Position numbers and translations under genes: made by a program. From the NCBI GenBank assembly GCA_040878035.1, contig JBBDMX010000084.1, positions 1 through 64,000 of the forward strand: a stretch of DNA of 64,000 bases, written 5' to 3'. Of this stretch, positions 32,592 to 40,715 are shown piece by piece. The notes below the pieces were generated by a model. It was not told where the DNA came from. It made no database searches and was given only the letters and a program-made list of their open reading frames with translations. The first letter of the stretch is position 1. Each line of letters starts with the position of its first letter. Source of the DNA: JBBDMX01 sp040878035. GTDB taxonomy: Bacteria; Planctomycetota; Phycisphaerae; Phycisphaerales; Phycisphaeraceae.

Positions 32592-33358
32592 TGCCGCGAT
32601 GGTGGCACAGGTTCTGGCCGCCGGTGCTGGTATTCGTCCTCTTTGGCGTGGGCCTGGAGGCATGGGTGCGCCTGGCGCACATCGAATCATGGTTGGTGCC
32701 GCCGCCCAGCAGCATTCTCGCGACCCTGTGGCACCGATGGCGCTACCCGCTGGGCCCCGCGCTGTGGCAGACCACCTTGGCCGCTGTCCTGGGCTTTGCC
32801 GCCAGCGCCGCCGCCGGGGTGATCCTGGCGGTCGTCCTCGCCAGCGCCCGCATCGTGCAACGCGCTTTCTACCCCTACGCCATCTTCTTTCAAACCGTGC
32901 CCATCATCGCCATCGCCCCCCTGCTGGTGATCTGGATCGGCTACGGCCTGTCCACGGTGGTGGCCTCGGCGTTCATCGTCTCGCTTTTCCCCGTGATCGC
33001 CAACACGCTCATGGGCCTGCGCTCGACCGACCCGGCCTTGCGGGACCTGTTTCGTCTGCACGGCGCCGGGGCGTGGGCGACCTTGTGGAAGCTGCGCCTG
33101 CCCTGGGCGATGCCCCATCTCTTTGCGGGCTTGCGCGTCTCGGCGGGCCTGGCGGTCATCGGCGCCATCGTCGGCGAGTTCTTCGTCGGCCAGGGCTTGG
33201 GCATGCAGATCTTCTCGGCGCAGAAGACCGTGCATACCGAGGTCGTCTACGCGGCTATCCTTCTGGCGTCCCTGCTGGGCCTGGCGTTGTTCGGCTTGGT
33301 CAACCTCGCCGCGGCGCTGACCCTGCGCCACTGGCACGCATCCGAACAAGGCGGATAA
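32588..33358 (+). CDS. NitT/TauT-type ABC transporter permease
   Basis: The 256-residue permease has six helices and the BPD_transp_1 EAA loop: FRLHGAGAWATLWKLRLPWAM, preceded by FFQTVPIIAIAPLLVIWIGY. Its start overlaps the ATPase stop by four bases, showing translational coupling. The substrate cannot be read from the permease. The third gene of the system follows after a 257-base repeat element. Confidence 0.93.
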   Translation: MMPRWWHRFWPPVLVFVLFGVGLEAWVRLAHIESWLVPPPSSILATLWHRWRYPLGPALWQTTLAAVLGFAASAAAGVILAVVLASARIVQRAFYPYAIFFQTVPIIAIAPLLVIWIGYGLSTVVASAFIVSLFPVIANTLMGLRSTDPALRDLFRLHGAGAWATLWKLRLPWAMPHLFAGLRVSAGLAVIGAIVGEFFVGQGLGMQIFSAQKTVHTEVVYAAILLASLLGLALFGLVNLAAALTLRHWHASEQGG

Positions 33359-33360
33359 GA

Positions 33361-33600
33361 GATGATGAACACGAAGACGCGAAGGCACGAAGGAAAGAAG
33401 GACATGATGGACAGGATTAGAAGGAAGGGGTGCACCTCTTCCGTTTAGCGGGCGCCGCGCCGCGGCCCAGGGGCCTGATCCTGTCCATCCCTGTCCATCC
33501 CGGTTACCTCTTTCTCCTCTTCCTTCCTTCGTGTCTTCGTGCCTTCGTGTTCATCCTTCTTCTTGGTGTCCTTGGTGTCTTGGTGGTTAACCTGGATCGG
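33361..33600. repeat. Long palindrome with ACACGAAG / CTTCGTGT units
   Basis: GAACACGAAGACGCGAAGGCACG on the left (read as two units) is mirrored by CCTTCGTGTCTTCGTGCC on the right, followed by the characteristic CTTGGTGTCCTTGGTGTC and TTGGTGGTTAA. A TTTAGCGGGCGCCGCG segment and a CTGTCCATCCCTGTCC tract lie in between. The element is inserted inside the transporter operon between permease and lipoprotein. The right end recurs at 42998-43068. Confidence 0.85.
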
Positions 33601-33615
33601 AAATGGAGCAGCAAC

Positions 33616-34620
33616 ATGACGATCAAGCGCAAGCGGTACTGCCTCGCCCTGCTGGTGACGCTCGTGGGCCTCGCCGGCTGTCGGGATCACGATCATGATC
33701 ACGCGCATGGTTCAAATGCACAGGTGACGAAGCTGACGCTGGCGCTGAACTGGGTGCCCGAGCCTGAGTTTGGCGGGTTCTATGCCGCGCAGCTTAGCGG
33801 CGCTTATGCCAAGCATGGCCTGGACGTGACGCTCCAGCCCGGCGGCGCGGGCAAGCCCACCATGCAGATGGTCGGTAAGGGACAGGTCGAACTGGGCGTG
33901 GTCAGCGCCGATGAGATTCTCATCGGCCGGGCGCGTGGCATCGACGTGGTGGGCGTCTTTACCGTGTACCAGACCTGCCCGCAGGGGATCATGGTGCATC
34001 GTGAATTGGGCTTGGCGAACATCGGCGACGTCTTTGCCGCGCGCACGGAGGGCTCGCCCCTGACCATCGCGATGGAGCCCGGCCTGCCTTACGTCAACTA
34101 TCTCAAAGGGCGCTACGGCTTCGATCACGTCAAGGTCGTGCCCTATTCCGGCGGCGTGGTGCCGTTCCTGGCCAGCAAGAGCTTCGCCCAGCAGTGCTTC
34201 GTCTTCGCCGAGCCGGTCAGCGCCCGCCAGCAGGGCGCCGACCCGCAGGTGTTTCTCGTCGCCGATGCCGGTTACAACCCGTACACCGCGGCCGTCGCGG
34301 CGCGGGGTGACTATGCGAAGAAGCACCCGGAATTGATCAAGGCCTTCGTGGCGGCGACGCAGGAAGGCTGGCAGGCGTATCTGGATGATCCCAAGCCCGC
34401 CAATGAGGCGATGGGCAAGCTCAACGCCAACATGGATGCGCGGACGTTCGCCCAGGGTGCCCAGGCGCAGGCGGCGCTGATCGTCAGTGAAGACACAAAA
34501 GCGTCAGGTTTAGGCGTGATGACGAAGGAGCGCTGGACGACGCTGGCGCAGCAGTTGGTCGAGTTGAAGGTGATCGAGACGATGCCGGCGGTGGAGGAGT
34601 GTTTTGTGGAGGTAAGGTGA
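33616..34620 (+). CDS. NMT1/ThiY-like substrate-binding lipoprotein with His-rich N terminus
   Basis: The start is set by GGAG seven bases before the ATG; the longer frame crosses a repeat. A lipobox (VGLAGC) gives a lipid-anchored protein of about 315 residues. Directly after the cysteine comes RDHDHDHAHG, a possible metal-binding tail. The binding domain begins LTLALNWVPEPEFGGFYAAQ, very like pyrimidine-precursor binders (ThiY), and continues GKGQVELGVVSADEILIGR. Thiamine-precursor import is the closest guess; no TPP riboswitch is visible upstream of the operon, and other NMT1-family ligands are possible. Confidence 0.85.
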   Translation: MTIKRKRYCLALLVTLVGLAGCRDHDHDHAHGSNAQVTKLTLALNWVPEPEFGGFYAAQLSGAYAKHGLDVTLQPGGAGKPTMQMVGKGQVELGVVSADEILIGRARGIDVVGVFTVYQTCPQGIMVHRELGLANIGDVFAARTEGSPLTIAMEPGLPYVNYLKGRYGFDHVKVVPYSGGVVPFLASKSFAQQCFVFAEPVSARQQGADPQVFLVADAGYNPYTAAVAARGDYAKKHPELIKAFVAATQEGWQAYLDDPKPANEAMGKLNANMDARTFAQGAQAQAALIVSEDTKASGLGVMTKERWTTLAQQLVELKVIETMPAVEECFVEVR

Positions 34621-34629
34621 GGTTGTGGG

Positions 34630-34714
34630 AAAGCCGCTTGCGGCTTCGCGCAACGGTGGGAGAAACATGGCGTGCCAGTCTTGCGTGCTTCTGCGCGAAG
34701 CCGCGAGCGGCTTG
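34630..34714. repeat. Core-only palindrome (GCCGCTTGCGGCTTCGCGCA)
   Basis: AAGCCGCTTGCGGCTTCGCGC at 34630 is mirrored by GCGCGAAGCCGCGAGCGGCTT ending at 34714, with a 38-base loop. It lies between the convergent lipoprotein and AraC genes and could act as a terminator for both. The same inverted pair is nested in the element at 40470-40626. Confidence 0.85.
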
Positions 34715-34718
34715 GAAA

Positions 34719-35582
34719 TCAGGAATCCCCCCGCTCGCTCAACCGCACCGCGGTGGGACTTTGCCCGATCAGCCGGCGGAACTGCTTGTTGAAGTGCTGC
34801 GGGTCGGGCAGACCCACGCGGCTGGCGATGCGGCCGACGGGCAGGTTGGTGATCGAAAGCAGATGCCGGGCCATTTCGATGCGGCGGGTCAGCACGTAGC
34901 GTTGCACGGTCATGCCCAGGCGCTGGCGGAAGAGTCGTGAGAGGTAGTTCTGGCTCAGGCCGACGCGCTGCGCCAGATCGGACACGGACACCGGCTGCGC
35001 CAATTCGTCGTTGAGAATGGTCAACAGGTCGCGCAGGGCCGCCTCGGCGCGGCGCTCGGGCCGGGCGGCATCGGCCGCCTGCTGCGGCGTTCGCTGCGCC
35101 AGCGTGGCGATGTGCAACAGCAGTTCCTGCATGGCCGCCGAGGCCGCGGCGTGCGCCAGGTCGCTCTCGTCACCGCGCGCCGCGGCCAGGAGTTGGGCGA
35201 TATGCATCATGCGTTGGGCGACGAAATCGCGTTGCGGGCCCAAGGGCAGCACCAGGGGCAGGCGCGTGGCGGGCCGGCGCGCCGGCGGCGGGCGGAAGTG
35301 AATGCACAGGTGATAGCCCGGTGCGGGCAGGTCGTACCACGTGGGTCGGCGCGCCGCTGACAGCGTCAGCGTGCCCGGCGCCAGCGCGACCTCGCGCCGC
35401 TGCATACGCATCACCCCGCGGTAGTCGTGCAGGTGCAGCGCGTGCGTCGAGGACTGGTAGCACGTGTCGTAAGCGACATCGTCCAGCGGAAACCGACCGG
35501 CCAGGGCCACCACCGGTAATGCCCGCAGCGGCCAGGTCAGCCAGGACGAGGATGGAGAGGCCAGCGCCATTGGTGAATTCAT
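34719..35582 (-). CDS. AraC family transcriptional regulator
   Basis: The 287-residue protein has an N-terminal cupin-like sensor (YDLPAPGYHLCIHFRPPP) and a C-terminal pair of helix-turn-helix motifs: VSVSDLAQRVGLSQNYLSRL and GRIASRVGLPDPQHFNKQFR, ending RRLIGQSPTAVR. It is transcribed away from the phytanoyl-CoA dioxygenase-like gene, with 129 bases between the starts, so it probably controls that gene and itself. I start at MNSPMAL because the longer frame runs into the divergent promoter. Its stop codon lies within a heptamer-like AAATCAGG. Confidence 0.92.
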   Translation of the reverse strand: MNSPMALASPSSSWLTWPLRALPVVALAGRFPLDDVAYDTCYQSSTHALHLHDYRGVMRMQRREVALAPGTLTLSAARRPTWYDLPAPGYHLCIHFRPPPARRPATRLPLVLPLGPQRDFVAQRMMHIAQLLAAARGDESDLAHAAASAAMQELLLHIATLAQRTPQQAADAARPERRAEAALRDLLTILNDELAQPVSVSDLAQRVGLSQNYLSRLFRQRLGMTVQRYVLTRRIEMARHLLSITNLPVGRIASRVGLPDPQHFNKQFRRLIGQSPTAVRLSERGDS

Positions 35583-35711
35583 ACCACGATTGGCGTCCCG
35601 TTCCAATTGTCCGTGCACGCCAAACGCTTAGAATGGTTCCAGTTGTTTGAGTTGAACTACCGATTAAAACGCGCAGTAAGGACGCTGCGGCTACCACAAG
35701 GAGATCGCACC

Positions 35712-36560
35712 ATGCTCACGCAGGCACAGATGGATCATTACCACGACAAAGGCTGGCTGCACATTCCCGAGATCTTCCCCCCGGCGCAGTTGGCGGCCAT
35801 GCAGCGCGACCTGGACTGGATGATCAACGCCTGGGCGGACCGCTCGGTGGGTTGGACCGGCGCCTGGCGCAAGAAGTACATGGACGCCGAGACGGAGAAG
35901 AAGAGCCAACTCGTGGCCATGCACGACCTCCAATTCTATTCGCAGGCCTGGCTGGGCGCGGTGACCAACGACCGTCTGTGCAACGCCATGGCCCAGTTGT
36001 TGGGCGACTGCGTCGAGCTGCATCACACGACTATGCACGTCAAACCGCCCGAGACCGGCCACCCCTTCCCCATGCACCAGGACTGGGCCTTCTACGAGCA
36101 CGTGGACGGCCGGTACATCGACGTGCTGGTGCATCTGGATAACACGCAACACGAGAACGGCGAGATCCGTTTCCTAAGCGGCTCGCACAAGAAGGGCGCG
36201 CTGGACCACATTCGCCAGAATGAGGACGGTACGCCCTGCACGCCCTACCTGCCGCTGGATGAGTACCGCCTGGACGACACCGAGCCGGTGCCCGCCAAAG
36301 CGGGGGACGTGGTGATCTTCAACATTTTCACGATTCACGGATCGCACATTAACCAGACGCCGGTGAACCGCCGGCTGGTGCGGCTGGGCTATCGGCACCC
36401 GGGGAATCGCCAGACCGGCGGGCAGAGCCTGGGCCGGCCGGGCATCATGGTTCGCGGTCTGCGCCAGCGCGGCCAGGGGCAGAAGCTCTTCTCGATCGCC
36501 GGCCCGCCCGGTCCGGCGGCGGCGAGCGCCGAGCAGCCCGAACCGGTGCTGGTGAAGTAG
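35712..36560 (+). CDS. Phytanoyl-CoA dioxygenase (PhyH) family protein
   Basis: This 282-residue Fe(II)/2-oxoglutarate oxygenase has the first two metal ligands in PFPMHQDWAFYEH (HxD) and the distal histidine in FTIHGSHINQTPVNRRLVRL with the oxoglutarate-binding arginine. The N terminus (YHDKGWLHIPEIFPPAQLAA) is typical of the family. Many planctomycete PhyH proteins hydroxylate unknown small molecules. An AAGGAG site lies upstream of the ATG. The divergent AraC gene is its likely regulator. Confidence 0.92.
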   Translation: MLTQAQMDHYHDKGWLHIPEIFPPAQLAAMQRDLDWMINAWADRSVGWTGAWRKKYMDAETEKKSQLVAMHDLQFYSQAWLGAVTNDRLCNAMAQLLGDCVELHHTTMHVKPPETGHPFPMHQDWAFYEHVDGRYIDVLVHLDNTQHENGEIRFLSGSHKKGALDHIRQNEDGTPCTPYLPLDEYRLDDTEPVPAKAGDVVIFNIFTIHGSHINQTPVNRRLVRLGYRHPGNRQTGGQSLGRPGIMVRGLRQRGQGQKLFSIAGPPGPAAASAEQPEPVLVK

Positions 36561-36568
36561 CTTCATTG

Positions 36569-36661
36569 TGGAGTGCGGTGGCCGTGACACCGCTTTGGCT
36601 CGCGGCGCAGCCGCATTCGCCGCAGCGCAGAGCCAAAGCGGCGTCAAAGCCGCCGCACTCC
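36569..36661. repeat. TGGAGTGCGGTGGC palindrome
   Basis: Arm one (36569-36600) and arm two (36630-36661) are reverse complements with three mismatches over 32 bases. It starts eight bases after the PhyH stop codon. It is the same family as the elements at 22578 and around the RAYT gene. Confidence 0.9.
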
Positions 36662-36728
36662 AAGGGAGAGGGCACTTGTGCGGCCGCCACGCTGGATTAC
36701 GATGAAGTAGCCCAGGCGAGTCTTCCCA

Positions 36729-38021
36729 ATGCCGCACGATATGCCAGCCATCCTGTCTTGGATCGATGCGCAGCAGGAGCGCATGCTGCGCCTGGTGCGT
36801 CAGTGGTCGGCGATCAACTCGCATACCGGTAATGTCGCGGGTGTCACCCGCATGGTGGCGGCGGCGCGCAGCGCGTTTGCACCGCTGGGCGGCACGCAGC
36901 GGCTGGTCCGCCTGCCGGCCTATGAAAGCATCGGCAATGACGGCGCCACGCGCCTCACGCCCGTCGGGCCGGCGCTGTCGATCCGCAAGCGGCCGCGGGC
37001 GCGGCGGAGCGTCCTGTTGTGCATTCACACTGATACGGTTTATCCGCCGGCGAACCCCGCCGCCGCGCCCAAGCGCGCGACACAAAAGCGTAACGCCGCC
37101 GAGACCACGCAACTTAAGGGCAACATCCTGCGCGGACCGGGCGTCGCCGATGCCAAGGGCGGTTTGGTGGTGATGCTCGTGGCGCTCCAGGCACTGGAGA
37201 AGAGCGACGCTGCGGAGAAGCTGGGCTGGGAGGTGCTGCTCAATCCGGATGAGGAGATCGGCTCGTCGTCGTCGCGCTCGCTGCTGGAGCAGGCCGCAGG
37301 CCGGCACCAGGTCGGCCTGCTGTTTGAGCCGGCGCTGGATGATGCGGGCACGCTGGCGGCGGCGCGGCGGGGCACGGGCAACTTCGCCATCGTGGTACGC
37401 GGACGCTCGGCCCATGCCGGGCGCGATTTCGCCGCCGGCCGCAACGCCCTGGCGGCCGCCGCCGAACTGGCCGTGGGCCTGCATCAGCTCAATCGCCAAC
37501 TGGCGGACATCACCATCAACGTCGCCCGACTCGACGGCGGCGGGCCGCTCAACGTCGTGCCCAATCTGGCCATCCTGCGCTTCAACGTGCGCATCACCCA
37601 GCCCGACCAGGCCCAGCCCGTGCAGCGCTGCATCAACGACCTCGTCGCCCAGATCAACCAGCACGATGGCATTTCCGCCGAGTTGATCGGCCGCTTTGGC
37701 AACATGCCCAAGCTGTTTGATCAGCCGCACATCGAGTTGTTCAACCTCGTCGCGCAGTGCGCCCGCGACCTCGGCAGGCCCGTACGGTGGCACGACACGG
37801 GCGGTGTATGCGACGGCAACCGGCTCGCCGCGGCGGGGCTGCCCAATGTGGACTCGCTGGGCGTCTGCGGCGGAGGGCTGCACAGTGCCGATGAATACAT
37901 GCTGGTCGATAGTCTTACCCAACGCGCTAAGCTGGCGGCGGTAGTGTTGATGAGACTGGCAAGCGAGGCGTCGCCTCTATGTGGGGGTGAAAAGACAGGG
38001 ACGCTTCGCGTCACCCGCTAA
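36729..38021 (+). CDS. M20 family metallopeptidase (carboxypeptidase/deacylase type)
   Basis: The 430-residue enzyme has the metal-binding motifs of M20: LCIHTDTVYPP, ILRGPGVADAKGG, the catalytic glutamates in LNPDEEIGSSSS, and the late histidine in GVCGGGLHSADEY. A dimerisation domain lies between (GRSAHAGRDFAAGRNAL). Relatives such as CPG2 remove glutamate from substrates. The last residues GTLRVTR and the stop codon are encoded by a TTTAGCGGGTGACGC repeat in reverse, so the natural C terminus has been replaced or extended. Confidence 0.9.
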   Translation: MPHDMPAILSWIDAQQERMLRLVRQWSAINSHTGNVAGVTRMVAAARSAFAPLGGTQRLVRLPAYESIGNDGATRLTPVGPALSIRKRPRARRSVLLCIHTDTVYPPANPAAAPKRATQKRNAAETTQLKGNILRGPGVADAKGGLVVMLVALQALEKSDAAEKLGWEVLLNPDEEIGSSSSRSLLEQAAGRHQVGLLFEPALDDAGTLAAARRGTGNFAIVVRGRSAHAGRDFAAGRNALAAAAELAVGLHQLNRQLADITINVARLDGGGPLNVVPNLAILRFNVRITQPDQAQPVQRCINDLVAQINQHDGISAELIGRFGNMPKLFDQPHIELFNLVAQCARDLGRPVRWHDTGGVCDGNRLAAAGLPNVDSLGVCGGGLHSADEYMLVDSLTQRAKLAAVVLMRLASEASPLCGGEKTGTLRVTR

Positions 38022-38024
38022 ACG
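38000..38024. repeat. TTTAGCGGGTGACGC repeat, copy 2 (reverse)
   Basis: GACGCTTCGCGTCACCCGCT followed by AAACG is the reverse complement of the repeat at 465 and 41817. It contains the peptidase stop codon (TAA at 38019-38021). Confidence 0.7.
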
Positions 38025-38047
38025 CTGACCTCCCGACTCCTTGCTCT

Positions 38048-38083
38048 TCACGTTTTACTTTTCACTTTTCACTTTCTACTTCT
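38048..38083. repeat. Heptamer repeat (TTTTACT/TTTCACT units)
   Basis: About five consecutive pyrimidine-rich heptamers (TTTTACT, TTTCACT, TTTCACT, TTCTACT) run into the aminotransferase start codon. No Shine-Dalgarno sequence can be found within it, so initiation there may not depend on one. Confidence 0.75.
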
Positions 38084-38086
38084 CCC

Positions 38087-39532
38087 ATGTCCGCAACTCC
38101 ACTCCTGGCCGAGCAGTTCCACCACGACCCGCGCATCGCGCAGGCCAAGCGCCTGTTGCACGAGGCGCTGGCGGAGCATCAAGGCAAGTTCACCGCGCCT
38201 CGGGCCGCCGATCCGCATCGCGCCGCGACTTACGCCGACACCATCGCGCGCTTTGGCGACATCCGCGGCGGCGCACTGTACTTCCCCTACCTGGCCTCGG
38301 GCCTGGGGCGCGGCGCCCTGGTCGAACTGGCCGACGGCAGTATCAAATACGACATGATCAGCGGCATCGGCGTACACCACCTGGGCCACAGCAACCCGCG
38401 GCTGGTCGAGGCCCTGGTCGATGCCGCCTTGCGCGACACCGTGATGCAGGGCAACCTTCAGCAGGGCACGCAGGCGCTGGAGTTTTCCCAGGAACTGCTG
38501 GCGGCGGCGAATCGCGAATCATCTGCGGCAATCCCGGCCAAGCTCGAAGACTCGCATGGCCGGGCTTCACGACTGCGGCACTGTTTCCTCACCACCAGCG
38601 GCGCCATGGCCAACGAAAACGCGCTGAAGATGATTCTCCAGAAGCGCTCGCCCGCGGCCCGACTGCTGGCGTTTGAGCATTGCTTCATGGGCCGCACGCT
38701 GGCCCTGTCGCAGATCACCGACAAGGCGCAATACCGCGCCGGTCTGCCGCAGGTACTCAGCGTCGATTACGTGCCCTTCTTCGACCCGGTGCGCCCGCAG
38801 GAAAGCATCGACGCGGCCACGGCGACACTGCGGCAGCACCTGGCGCGCTATCCGGGCCAGCACGCGGCGATGGGCTTCGAGCTGGTCCAGGGCGAAGGCG
38901 GGTACTGGCCAGGCCGGCGCGATTTCTTCGTCGCCCTGATGACGATCCTGCGCGAGCAGGGCGTGGCGATCTTCGTCGATGAGGTGCAGACCTTTGGCCG
39001 CACGCACGAGCTGTTTGCCTTCCAGCATTTCGACCTGGACGAGTACGTGGACGTGGTGACCCTCGGCAAGCTCACGCAGGTGTGCGCCACGCTGTTTACC
39101 GACGAGTACGTGCCGCGCGCGGCGCTGATCAGCCAGACGTTCACGGGGGCGACCTCGTCGCTCTTGGCGGCGCAGGTGATCCTCGGCACGCTGCGCAGCG
39201 GCGGCTATTTCGGCGCCGACGGCCGCAACGCGCAAGTGCATCGCCGATTCGTCCAGCACTTCGAGGCCATTGGCCAGCGCCGCCCCGGCTGCTTGTCGGG
39301 CCCCTATGGCTTGGGCGGCATGATCGCCCTTACGCCCGGCGACGGCAGCGCGGAGACCGCCAAGCGCGTCGTCCACGAGTTGTTCCACGCCGGCGTCATC
39401 GCCTTTGTGGCCGGGGGCGCCGGTGGCCAGCCGGCGCGCGTGCGATTCCTCCCGCCCGTCCCCGCCCTCTCCGACGCCGACATCGACGCGGTCTGCGATA
39501 TTCTCGAAAAGGTGCTACAGCAGGAAGAGTAG
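38087..39532 (+). CDS. Class III PLP-dependent aminotransferase with repeat insertion
   Basis: The 481-residue enzyme resembles acetylornithine or 4-aminobutyrate aminotransferases. Seen are LADGSIKYDMISGIGVHHLG, the cofactor-binding LTTSGAMANENALKM, the aspartate in AIFVDEVQTFGR and the Schiff-base lysine in VTLGKLTQ, followed by QTFTGATSSLL. Just before the TTSGAMAN motif a stretch of about 13 residues (AIPAKLEDSHGRA) is encoded by a palindromic repeat seen also at 20999 and 39561. The frame is kept. The substrate is not clear from context. Confidence 0.9.
   Translation: MSATPLLAEQFHHDPRIAQAKRLLHEALAEHQGKFTAPRAADPHRAATYADTIARFGDIRGGALYFPYLASGLGRGALVELADGSIKYDMISGIGVHHLGHSNPRLVEALVDAALRDTVMQGNLQQGTQALEFSQELLAAANRESSAAIPAKLEDSHGRASRLRHCFLTTSGAMANENALKMILQKRSPAARLLAFEHCFMGRTLALSQITDKAQYRAGLPQVLSVDYVPFFDPVRPQESIDAATATLRQHLARYPGQHAAMGFELVQGEGGYWPGRRDFFVALMTILREQGVAIFVDEVQTFGRTHELFAFQHFDLDEYVDVVTLGKLTQVCATLFTDEYVPRAALISQTFTGATSSLLAAQVILGTLRSGGYFGADGRNAQVHRRFVQHFEAIGQRRPGCLSGPYGLGGMIALTPGDGSAETAKRVVHELFHAGVIAFVAGGAGGQPARVRFLPPVPALSDADIDAVCDILEKVLQQEE
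38531..38569. repeat. CCCGGCCAAGC palindrome inserted in the aminotransferase gene
   Basis: ATCCCGGCCAAGCTCGAAGA and CTCGCATGGCCGGGCTT can pair as a hairpin (CCCGGCCA/TGGCCGGG). The copy at 20999-21047 is intergenic and nearly identical, which identifies this coding stretch as inserted DNA. Confidence 0.85.
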
Positions 39533-39536
39533 CCGG

Positions 39537-39666
39537 GATGAAGGCGGATAAACGCGGTTGATCCCCGGCAAGCCCCGAAGACGGGGCATGCCGGGGCTTG
39601 CCGGGGCATGCCGGGGCTTGCCGAAGGGTAACCAAATCCGAAATCCGAAATCCGAGATCCGAAATT
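39537..39666. repeat. Cluster of three repeats before the HAD gene
   Basis: In order: a GATGAAGGCGGATAAACGCGG fragment (shown in part), then alternating CCGGGGCTTG and CCGGGGCATG units at 39561-39622 that can pair with CCCCGGCAAGCCCCG, then about four AAATCCG heptamers at 39633-39666. The heptamers run to within nine bases of the HAD start codon, and no clear ribosome binding site remains. Confidence 0.85.
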
Positions 39667-39674
39667 GCATCAAG

Positions 39675-40463
39675 ATGGTCGCCATCGACGTCGATGGCAC
39701 GCTTTTGCGCAGCGACAAGCGGCTGTCGCGGCGCAACATTGAGGCCATTGCCCGGGCGGTTGAACAGGGCGTGCGCATCGTGCTGGCCACGGCCCGGCCG
39801 CCACGCTCCATGCGCGAACTCTACGACATCCTCCAGCCCGATCCGCTTCAGATCAACTACAACGGCGCCCTGATCTTCGACCGCGCCAGTCGGGCCAATC
39901 TCTATCACCGCCCCCTCTCGCTGGACATGACGCGGCAGGTGGTCGAGTTCGCCCGGCAACTTGATCCCGAGGTGATCGTGAGCCTGGAGGTGCTGGACAA
40001 GTGGTACACCGATCGTGTGCATCTGTCGCTGCACACCGAGACATCCAGGAGTTTCGGGCCGGATATGGTGGCGCCGCTGGAGGAGATCTTGCGCACCGCG
40101 GTGACCAAGCTGATGCTCCTGGCGCCGCCGGCTCAACTGGTGCCCGTGCACGCCCAGATCCGCGCCGCCTTCGGCAGCGACCTGGCCATCGCCGTCAGCG
40201 ACGAGCACCTGATTCAAATCACCCATCCGAGCGTGGACAAGGGCAACGCCCTGGCGCTATTGGCGGAGCACTACGGCCTGGCGCGGGAGCAGGTGATGGC
40301 GATCGGCGATGCGCCCAACGACCAGGGCATGCTGCGCTGGGCGGGCCTGGGGGTGGCGATGGACAACGCCTGGCCCTCCCTGCGCGACGCCGCCGACGTG
40401 GTCGTACCCTCCAATGACCAAGACGGTGTCGCCGCGGCGCTGGAGCGGTTTGTGTTGAAATGA
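39675..40463 (+). CDS. Cof-type HAD family phosphatase
   Basis: The 262-residue protein has HAD motif I VAIDVDGTLL, motif II in IVLATARPP, a C2B-type cap, motif III lysine in ITHPSVDKGNALA, and motif IV AIGDAPNDQGML. Such enzymes dephosphorylate sugar phosphates, FMN or similar metabolites. The reading frame stays open upstream through the repeats for another 39 codons, so translation could in principle begin earlier and add an IRNPKSEIRN-type leader. I choose the ATG directly before motif I. Confidence 0.9.
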   Translation: MVAIDVDGTLLRSDKRLSRRNIEAIARAVEQGVRIVLATARPPRSMRELYDILQPDPLQINYNGALIFDRASRANLYHRPLSLDMTRQVVEFARQLDPEVIVSLEVLDKWYTDRVHLSLHTETSRSFGPDMVAPLEEILRTAVTKLMLLAPPAQLVPVHAQIRAAFGSDLAIAVSDEHLIQITHPSVDKGNALALLAEHYGLAREQVMAIGDAPNDQGMLRWAGLGVAMDNAWPSLRDAADVVVPSNDQDGVAAALERFVLK

Positions 40464-40469
40464 CACGCA

Positions 40470-40626
40470 TTTCGAATTTTCGGATTTCGAATTTTCGGAT
40501 TGGAAATAGCCGCTTGCGGCTTCGCGCAACCCTTCGGAATGCCCAAGCGTCAGATTGCTCATGCGCCCGCGCGAAGCCGCAAGCGGCTGGACAAATCTGC
40601 AATCCGAAATCCGAAATTCCAAATTC
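40470..40626. repeat. Largest heptamer-arm palindrome (about 157 bp)
   Basis: Outer arms of TTTCGGA-type units (CGAATTTTCGGATTTCG left, ATCCGAAATCCGAAATTCC right) enclose an inner inverted pair AGCCGCTTGCGGCTTCGCGC / GCGCGAAGCCGCAAGCGGCT. This is the complete two-level architecture from which the shorter copies could derive. It is intergenic and follows the HAD stop codon by six bases. Confidence 0.92.
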
Positions 40627-40715
40627 CCTCGGGAACCGTCGCAGGGTAAGATGCGTCCAACATACCGCCGCGTGGCGCTGCTGTTGGATCCATTCAAACT
40701 ATCCTGGAGTTCGTG

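Noticed and set aside
36174..37922. A 582-codon open frame antisense to the PhyH and M20 genes
   Set aside because: It spans two genes and an intergenic palindrome, and its translation lacks any domain pattern. The opposite strand carries conserved catalytic motifs.
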